DNA from: Beta vulgaris subsp. vulgaris
Taxonomy: Eukaryota > Streptophyta > Magnoliopsida > Caryophyllales > Amaranthaceae
Assembly (NCBI RefSeq): GCF_026745355.1
Contig: NC_079206.1
Span: 13,376,279-13,440,278 of the forward strand
Length of the DNA: 64,000 nucleotides
Direction of reading: 5' to 3'
In this document: positions 56,785 to 64,000 of the stretch, piece by piece
How the letters are laid out: each line of letters begins with the position of its first letter
Position numbering within the stretch: the first letter of the stretch is position 1
Position numbers and translations under genes: made by a program
The notes under the pieces: model-generated
Told to the model about the DNA's origin: nothing
Seen by the model: only the letters and a program-made list of their open reading frames with translations
Databases searched by the model: none

Positions 56785-59318
56785 TGTAATACTCCGTCTT
56801 TTAGTAGTAATTTCGTATTAATTAAGAAAATATAAAGAATTAATAAAAAGGTATTTTAACTTATTTACAAATTAATAGGAAATTGTTAGGCATTTTCGGA
56901 GTTTTAAAAGGGTAACCTAATCTTCACTTGACCTAGGGTTACTATCTTTTGAAGGGAGTATAAAAAGAAAAGGAGAGGGAATTTCAGAAAACCCTAAACC
57001 CTTTCTTCTCCCTCTCCTCAGCCGACCTTCTTCTCCCTCTCTCTCTCCTTAGCCGATCTCCCTTTCTTTCTTCTCTCTCTCTCGAATTTTTCTCCCCCTC
57101 TCAGATCTCTCTCTCGGATTCTCTCTCAAACTCTCACTGACTTTCCTCTCGCCTCCTCCCTCTCGTCGCCGGTGGTTGGGCGAGTTCAGACGAGGGCTTT
57201 GTGCGATATTTTAATTAGCGCGAAAGCAGTGTTCGAGGGTTTTGGTGCGAAAGGTGTGCGAGGGGTGCGCTGTTCGGGGTTCGAGTGCTGCGACGAGGGT
57301 CGCGGTGTTCGAGGGTTGTGCGCAAGGCTGCGGTGAGGGTGCGCGAAGAGTCGGGGTCGCGCGAGTGTAGCGGCGCGACAGATCTGAGGTTGTGCGAGTG
57401 TTGGGCGGTGTTCGAGTGGTGCGGAAAAGTCGAGGGTGTTGTGCGAACCAGCGAGGCTGGTGTGGGTGTCCGTGGGCGACGAGCGAAGCCTGGCGAGGCT
57501 GCTGTGCGCACGTGTGGTGGGGTACTTCGGTCGCCAGAGTTCTTTCGCCGGCAAATTTAGCGGTATACCCTATTATGTACCTAAAATATTAAATCAGTTT
57601 TATTACTTATATTTATTGTTTTCGTAATTAAGTAAGGTTGGTAATTAATAATTAGTAATTTGGAGTGTTTAGTAAATTATTAGATTGTTTAACTAGTTAA
57701 GTTATTATTCTGTTTTAAGTTACATTCTGGTTAGGTTTGTAATTGGAATAAGATAAAAGTAGGAGACGTGTGTTTTATTATTAGTTACAATTATTATCGT
57801 TTCATGGGTGACTTGTTTCACGGAACCTGACTTTGGGACTTATGACTTACCTTTTGGACATGGAACTTACCTTTTGGACATATGACTTACTTTTGGACAT
57901 ATGACTTACTTTTGGACATATGACTTAACTTCTGGACATAAGACAGGTTGGACTTATGACCTTTTGGATTGGTAAAATAGTGGACTAATGTTACTAACTA
58001 ACTTAGTTACTCACTAACGCTGACTTCTAAAAGACGTTAAATTCACTAGATTAGAATTATAACGAAAGTTCTGGAATAAGGTTTTAACTATTGTTTATTT
58101 CGAATCGTTAGATCGTTATGGTCTTATTACGTAGTAGTTGATAGTGTTATCAAGGACGTAACACTAAAGCTTTGTTTTAACGATTTAGGTCCCAATTTCA
58201 TAAGCGGCTCGTTCTATTAAGTCAGCGAAAATTCTCCGCTACAAGGTACGTACGCGTACCAGTTTACTTTCAAAGCTTAGTATCATGATTAGTTGCAGTT
58301 CATGTTATTGGAACCTAGTACCATGATAGGGAACTTTGATTGTGATTGTTTGGTTAGACGTTTATAACGTGAAATCAATATGATGCATTGAAAATGTTGC
58401 ATTGAAATGCGAAGTTCTATCGTAGTGTAACATCAGCATTATTAATCTGATCTATAGAGTAACAAGAGTGTTACAGAGATAAGATTGAGTTTGGTAATTA
58501 AGAGAGATGTAAATGACTCCTTAAAGTTATAAAAGAATGTTGGTAATAAAAGAAGATTATGGCGATACTTGTAGTTGGATCCCTACAAGTATAGAACAAT
58601 GGGGGGAGTGTGGACTTGTCCTACACTCCTACGCAGGCCTACTGTGACGACAGTAGTGTCCTTATATTTTGATAACTCAAGTAGGCGGAAGGTTCCGTTC
58701 GATCTTGGGGGTATGCATACTAAGGTGATGGGTGTGAGACGGAACAAAACCGTATTTGCATTTCATCTAATAGACCAAGTTGTCTATTAAGGATTCAGTA
58801 GCCCGTATGATTCTAGTAAGATGACGGTGCCCGTTCGATGCCAAATAATGAAAGATTAAAGGATGTGAGATAACGTATTCATATATAGTTGTAAGTATGC
58901 ATCATTTATGTTCATATAGTTTCAATGGTTATTACGTACTCAGCATAGCTGACTCTGTGTGTTATTATGTGTTTGTTGTCCTGTGATGAACATTGACATT
59001 CAATGGGGAGCAGACTAGGTGAGCTGGTGCTGCTGCATGTATCAAGCATAAGGGGGCTAGACTGTAGTTTGAAGTTAACTTTTGGTTTATATTACTGAAT
59101 TTTATAGAACATTGTTACATGGTTTGAGTTTGAATAAAGAGGGGTCACTATGATTCCCGAGTTGTATTTACATTTTCTATTCCGCTGCAATTTGGTTTTG
59201 AGACAATGAATTTGAGTTACCGTATTTCTAATTATGCCTTGCGTTCCATCGCGGCGGTAACACTCCCAAAGTCGATGCGACGTAGCATTAGACGTGTATG
59301 GATTTTGGGGGTGTTACA
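56785..59318 (+). mobile_element. 5' LTR of the gypsy element (2534 bp)
   Basis: Starts TGTAATACTCCG and ends GGGGGTGTTACA immediately before the primer-binding site. Includes a CT-rich leader (57000-57140), a GC- and CpG-rich part (57180-57560) and a minisatellite on GGACATATGACTTACTTTT (57838-57955). ORFs in the GC-rich part (both strands) have no domain. The sequence is only weakly similar to LTRs A and B outside the ends, so it is a different family of the same general type. Confidence 0.85.
57838..57955. repeat. ~20-bp minisatellite inside the LTR
   Basis: About six units on GGACATATGACTTACTTTT with variants GGACATGGAACTTACCTTTT and GGACATAAGACAGGTT. Confidence 0.85.
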
Positions 59319-59336
59319 AAACTGGATTAGAGCCAG
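59319..59336 (+). other. Primer-binding site of the gypsy element
   Basis: AAACTGGATTAGAGCCAG follows the LTR end. It resembles the tRNA-Met-complementary TGGTATCAGAGCCA with a few changes (TGGATTAGAGCCA), within one or two bases of the LTR as usual. Confidence 0.65.
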
Positions 59337-59666
59337 AAGCTCCTATTTTCAAAGACGTTTTCGAAACATTTCAAAACGGGTAGTATGGGCTAGGAGCATA
59401 TAGATCATGTCATGTGCATTAAGTCATAGGAAGTTATCATTGCAATTTTGTTGTATCTCGAACTTGTATGTGCTCTCTGTGTAATTGAAATGGTGAAAGA
59501 TTCTTGAAATCTTCAAATGTGACTAGCTTAAGAAGTGTACAAGGATAGGTCTAAATTGACATTAGACTCAAAACTTATTTAAGTATAAAAACTATTTTAT
59601 TGATCGAAATGAGCATTTACCTCTTTACAAAAACTTAGACTATTCTATTTTGTTTTTACTTTGCAG

Positions 59667-60540
59667 ATGGTTCACGACATAGGTTGTAAGGACTATTTGA
59701 TGAAACAAGTAGGGGAGACTGGGATATGTGGTTCTTTAAAATGAAGTCTGCTATGGATTACAGAATTATGCAAGGGGAGCAGTGGTTACGATCTGAGGGC
59801 TCTAGGATACACTTCATGCTTCGTTATGTTCCAGACATAGAGCCATATAGATTTGTTCATCGTAGGTATGGGGATATGTGGACTACAGAGGGTATTTCAA
59901 TAGGAATAAGCATACCTACGGATACCAGAACCTTCCTTCCGAAAAGCACTTCCTCACTGACCTTAAATACTGCGAGAATGAGTGGAGGGTTCGTGAACCA
60001 GGGGTCAAAACCCTTCTACTTCATCTGAAGGGGAAAGTTCGAGCAATAGGGCCATAGATGGGAATTCTGAGAACCCAGGGGTCATACCTGAACCCCATCA
60101 GCACCTGTGGCAAAGAGGCCAAGATACCAGCCATTTGAGGATGAGTTATTAGCCGATGACTTTCAAACTTAGGACAGTCACTTACGTCTCGATGATGAAA
60201 GGAACAATAGGACCTTCATTATAGTGTTGGGTGGGGTCCAGGTTGTACCAGGGTTACATGGGGAGGATGATGATGAGAGCCACCCCCTAGAGGAATACCA
60301 GTTGAGGAGAGGACCCTGCTGAGAATGAAGACCCTGTTGAGGATGAGAATCCTGTTCAGGAGGAGGATCCCATTGAGGAGGAGGATCCCATCGAGGAAGA
60401 AGACCCCGAGGAAGACCAAGGACCCATACTAGAGGATATATTCTTTGAGGACGGCGAGCCTGATGCAGAAGAAATTGACCTTGATGGGGGATGGAGGATT
60501 CTGGATCAGAGGATGAAGCTCACCGCCTTAGCCCATAGTT
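59667..60540 (+). pseudogene. Possible extra ORF between LTR and gag, broken
   Basis: An ATG at 59667 follows a splice-acceptor-like ttttactttgcag. Coding-like pieces follow in shifting frames: 59726-60028 is open (100 codons; YRIMQGEQWL, MLRYVPDIEPYRFVHRRYGD), and 60300-60490 gives an acidic repeat (EDPVEDENPVQEEDPIEEED and then EEDPEEDQGPILED) built from a 24-bp DNA repeat. I recognise no domain. Some plant gypsy clades (Tat/Ogre) have an ORF before gag; in chromoviruses it is unusual. It might also be a diverged insertion or a leader without coding function. No start-to-stop frame survives. Confidence 0.45.
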
Positions 60541-60898
60541 CTTTTGACATATATGTAGGATTAGGATTTTTGTTTTATTTTGTCGTTTTTGTTCATTTGT
60601 TATGTTAGTGATAATAAGGCTTGCATGCCGATTAGGGAGTAACATTATTTGATTTATATATATATATATATGGTATTTCTTTACAAACATTACATTCCCA
60701 TTTTCAATAATAGTGCATAGTGTTATCTTTTATTGTTAATTGTGGCATCTTATTTTGGATGATTGTAATGCAAGTCAGTACAGACTTAAAGGTGTTCGCA
60801 ATATATGTTTATATGTTAAATGTGTATTCGTTGAATAAGTTAAAACAAAGATTATGTGTAAGTCACTGAAATAGCTACTATGTTAATTTCAGCGCAGA
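60541..60898. other. Non-coding spacer before gag
   Basis: AT-rich sequence with a short TA run (60657-60672). It ends in ttaatttcagcgcagaATGG at the gag start, which resembles a 3' splice site. Confidence 0.5.
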
Positions 60899-61790
60899 AT
60901 GGTTCGATCGGGAGGCGCCCCTGAACCTCTCTTAAATCGAGCAATCGATACGTGACCTAGTACAGATTACGCCAACTTAGCCCAAGGTCACACCGGGATG
61001 GGGACCTATCTGAAAAAGTGGCCCGTAGGAACCCACCTTACTAAATGGAAAAGGGGGACCTGAAGAGTTGGAGAACTGGGTTGGGGAATTTGATAACTTT
61101 TCTTCACCCTATCCTGTCCTGACGAGAAAACGTGCCCTTAGCTAGTTACTATCTGCAGGGGGATGCCCATTTCTGGTGGACCCAGGCTAAGGACAACCTT
61201 CTAGCCAACCGGGTTTCGGGTGGGAGAACTTTTAAAAAGGCCCTAAGAGACAAGTACTACCCTCCTATCTTAAGAAACAAAAAGCCCAGAGTTTATGATG
61301 CTGGAGCAAGGGACCATGTCGTGAGGATATTACCGAAAATTTATTGAACTAATGAGGTTTGCCCCGAGATTGCCCCTACTGAGGAGGCTAAAGCCTCACG
61401 TTTTGAATTGGGACTTACCCTTGACCTGCAGGGTAGACTGGGGGAGATACATTCACCTCTCTGGACCATGTGTTTGGCAAAGCTGCCCACCTTTATGCTA
61501 TCAGGAAAGGGAGGAAGGGGGTAAGCTTGGCGAGAAACGTAAGGATAACCCAAACCCTGAGGGCCAAAGTTTGAGAAAAAGCACAACGGGAACCAGACAA
61601 TCAAAACCCTCAGAGAAATTTTGGTAAGGGACCCAATAATAACCCTAATCCCAACAACAACAAAAACCGCAACAAACAACACCAATAACCGCAGACCTGA
61701 GCGTGTATATCGGTGTAGAAAGTGCCCTAACAACCATCCTGGTAAGGATGTGAGGGTAACAAGGTTGAATGCCGGGAATGTGGGAAGATG
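60899..61790 (+). pseudogene. Gypsy gag, broken
   Basis: ATG at 60899 opens MVRSGGAPEPLLNRAID and soon meets a stop. Further pieces: 61132-61347 holds ASYYLQGDAHFWWTQAKDNL and FKKALRDKYYPP, the core of the retrotransposon Gag family (PF03732 type); another frame keeps EEAKASRFELGL near 61383; the zinc-knuckle zone near 61710-61790 keeps CRKCPNNHPGKD and CRECGKMG in different frames. At least five frameshifts or stops. In an intact element Gag forms the particle and binds the RNA. Confidence 0.85.
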
Positions 61791-62474
61791 GGCATAGAGC
61801 CTATGAATGCTATTCGAAAACAAGCTAAACCCCAATGGCCAAAGGAAGGGGAACTATGGGGACAAGCCCCGAAACGGAAATGGAACGGGAATGGTAACGG
61901 GGGAGGTAATTACAATGGGAATTCTAACTATTCCAAGCCCGCGACCAACACCAGCAACCAAGTCTCTAATGTGAACAATGCAACTAGTTCCCAAGATAAG
62001 GGCAAAGGGAAGCTGTACATGATGACGGCTAGAGAAGAAGAGGCTCGTAGAGACGTTGTCACGGGTACATTTTCTATCAACTCCACTCCTGTTAAAGTTT
62101 TATTTGATTCTGGAGCATCCTTGTCATTTATTGCCCATGCAACTGTTAGAAATTTAACATTGGTCGAGTCTGAGTCGATTTCTATGCCTATAGTCATTCC
62201 ATCTGGGGAGACTGTTAACTGTTCTAAAAGATTCCTAAAAGTGCCATTAAAGATAGGTGAGGGATACTTTCCCTCTGATCTGATAGAGTTTAACTTATCG
62301 AACCTAGATATCATTCTGGGGATGGATTGGCTTGGGAAGTACATGGCTAAGATAGATTGCGATGCGCAGAAAGTGGAACTAAAGACCCTTCGGGGAAAAG
62401 AGTGTCATATAGGAGAATACCTCGAGAACCAGGAATTAAAGTTATCAATGCGTTACAACTTAAGAACTACGTAG
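61788..62474 (+). pseudogene. Gag C-terminal linker and aspartic protease
   Basis: Open for 228 codons. After an Asn/Gly-rich linker (NGNGNGGGNYNGNSNYS), the protease domain starts at about residue 85: VLFDSGASLSFIA carries the catalytic Asp-Ser-Gly, and LDIILGMDWLGKY is the conserved flap-distal block of gypsy proteases. This part looks intact, but it lacks a clear start of its own and the polyprotein is broken on both sides: a stop at 62472-62474 separates it from RT. It would normally process Gag-Pol. Confidence 0.88.
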
Positions 62475-62481
62475 ACAAGGG

Positions 62482-64000
62482 TTGGCCCCTATTTATGTGT
62501 TCAGTGAGAAGAGTGAGGATGATCCGTTAAGGCCTGAAGATGTGCCCATAGTCCGAGAATTCCAGGATGTCTTTCCTGAGGAAATACCTGGTATGCCTCC
62601 AAGGAGAGATGTAGAGTTCACCGTTGACCTAGTACCTGGGACTGGACCCATTTCGAAAGCCCCATATCGGATGGCTCCGGCAGAAATGAATGAGTTAAAG
62701 AACCAGTTAGAGGAACTACTAGACAAAGGGTATATTAGACCTAGCATGTCGCCATGGGGAGCACCCGTCTTATTTGTGAAAAAGAAGGATGGTAGCTTGA
62801 GGTTATGTATAGACTACCGGGAGTTGAACAATGTCACTGTGAAAAACAAGTATCCATTACCTAGGATTGATGATTTGTTCGACCAACTTCAGGGTGCGGG
62901 GATGTTCTCCAAAATCGACTTAAGGTCTGGTTACCATCAGTTGAGGATTGTTGATCATGATATACCTAAGACTGCCTTTCGAACCAGATATGGCCACTAT
63001 GAGTTTACGGTTATGCCTTTTGGGTTAACCAATGCACCTGCAGTTTTCATGGACCTTATGAATAGAATTTTCCGACCCTACCTAGACAAATTCGTCGTGG
63101 TATTCATAGACGATATCCTGATCTATTCTAAGAACAAGGAGGAACATGAGGATCATTTGAGGTCATTTTGCAGACACTTAGGGACAACCAACTATATGCA
63201 AAGTTTTCGAAATGTGAATTTTGGTTGGAAAGAGTGTCATTTTTGGGTCATTTTATCTCTAAGGAGGGTGTATCAGTAGATCCTGCGAAAATCAAAGCCG
63301 TGAGTGAATGGCCTACCCCAAAGAATGTCACGGATATAAGAAGTTTCTTGGGTTTAGCCGGTTACTATAGGAGATTTGTGAAAGACTTCTCCAAAATAGC
63401 AAAACCTATGACAAACCTGATGAAGAAGGATTGTAGGTTTACCTGGAATGAGGACAGTGAGAAGGCCTTCCAAACGCTCAAAGAGAGGTTAACCTCAGCC
63501 CCTGTCCTAACCTTGCCTAAGGGAACGAAGGATATGATGTGTATAGTGATGCATCCAAAAATGGGTTGGGTTGTGTTCTGATGCAAAAGGGAAAGTTATA
63601 GCTTATGCGTCCCGACAGTTGAAGCCATATGAAGTCAATTACCCAACACATGACCTAGAATTGGCCGCCATAGTATTTGCACTCAAAATCTGGAGACACT
63701 ACCTTTGGGGTAACCTGCCGTATCTTCACCGATCACAAAAGCCTTAAATATATCTTCACCCAGAAAGACCTCAACATGAGGCAGCGCAGATGGTTAGAGC
63801 TCATCAAGGACTATGACTTAGACATCCAATACCATGAGGGTAAAGCCAACGTTGTTGCTGATGCGTTAAGTCGCAAGTCTAGCCATAGCCTGAATACATT
63901 AGTCGTTGCCGACAAACTTTGTGAGGAATTCTCTAGACTTCAGATAGAAGTTGTTCATGAAGGGGAGGTAGAAAGATTGCTGAGTGCCCTAACCATCGAA
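62482..64000 (+). pseudogene. Gypsy reverse transcriptase and RNase H, frameshifted
   Basis: 62482-63279 is open and contains the RT fingers and palm in order: [16 protein letters not shown] start, [65 protein letters not shown] and the catalytic [12 protein letters not shown]. Near 63165 the frame shifts; 63168-63581 continues with [16 protein letters not shown] and [13 protein letters not shown] second shift near 63535 precedes the RNase H part ([33 protein letters not shown]), and a third near 63712 precedes [11 protein letters not shown] and [20 protein letters not shown], which reaches the window end. The element cannot make a continuous Pol. Confidence 0.92.

Larger units (their letters stand above)
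56785..64000 (+). mobile_element. Ty3/gypsy chromovirus-type element, 3' truncated by window
   Basis: Order: 5' LTR (56785-59318), primer-binding site, a possible extra ORF, gag, protease, RT, RNase H, then the window ends before integrase and chromodomain. RT sequence and long LTRs suggest the Tekay/Del clade, but the chromodomain that would confirm it lies outside. Multiple frameshifts make it inactive as seen. Confidence 0.88.

Noticed and set aside
57186..57560. ORFs of 91-122 codons in the GC-rich part of the gypsy LTR
   Set aside because: They overlap on both strands in a GC-rich LTR segment where stop codons are rare; no domain.

Overview
The window is nuclear DNA of a flowering plant, very probably a eudicot. 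It has two intron-containing plant genes set in AT-rich sequence full of plant transposon families (Ty1/copia, Ty3/gypsy of chromovirus type, L1-type LINE, hAT, Mutator-like, CACTA, PIF/Harbinger-Tourist, mariner-Stowaway, a tRNA-derived SINE). I could not place it to family from the sequence alone; the mix of repeats would fit Caryophyllales but that is a weak impression.

Genes. (1) 3746-6181 on the minus strand is a complete four-exon plastid beta-amylase of the BAM3 type (546 aa, both catalytic glutamates present). (2) 40218-44247 on the plus strand is a complete seven-exon poly(U)-specific endoribonuclease (EndoU/XendoU family, 428 aa, in-phase junctions throughout). From memory, the Arabidopsis homologues (At4g17090 and At4g17100) are neighbours, so the pair looks like conserved microsynteny pushed apart by about 34 kb of transposons. 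A 90%-identical copy of the last EndoU exon with its 3' UTR lies 4.7 kb downstream (48912-49145), still open to its stop codon. A fragment of an EF-hand (calmodulin-like) gene sits at 48079-48231 next to a CACTA terminus.

Layout. 1-972: 5' end of a minus-strand copia element (gag start, primer-binding site, LTR). 973-3745: unassigned. 3746-6300: BAM3. 6891-8533: non-autonomous hAT with perfect 8-bp target duplication. 9688-10716 and 11770-12462: two foldback elements with purine/pyrimidine-rich cores, the first with telomere-like repeats in its arms. 13660-13835: SINE with 15-bp target duplication. 16061-17387: inverted-repeat element holding a Tourist-like MITE blown up into a TTCAG pentanucleotide array. 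18950-25110: decayed minus-strand copia element. 26707-28752: two related Mutator-like elements, one with a tandem array of 33-bp hairpin units, the other with a hierarchical palindrome. 29290-38935: a decayed tandem repeat of about 300 bp period, split by two LTR-like insertions and a 5.73-kb LINE with 10-bp target duplication. 40218-44247: EndoU. 44843-49420: mariner-like, Stowaway, PIF/Harbinger and CACTA sequence and the duplicated EndoU exon. 50178-56784: a second LINE cut by gypsy LTRs, one a clean solo LTR. 56785-64000: Ty3/gypsy chromovirus with 5' LTR, primer-binding site, a possible extra ORF, gag, protease, RT and RNase H, broken by frameshifts and running off the window.

The two host genes do not form a pathway: one degrades transitory starch in the plastid, the other is an RNA-processing enzyme. 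No bacterial-type operon, CRISPR array, rRNA or functional tRNA gene was found. The most unusual structures are the nested palindromes at 28149-28424, the hairpin arrays at 27010-27167 and 47594-47785, and a 47-bp almost perfect palindrome inside EndoU intron 2.
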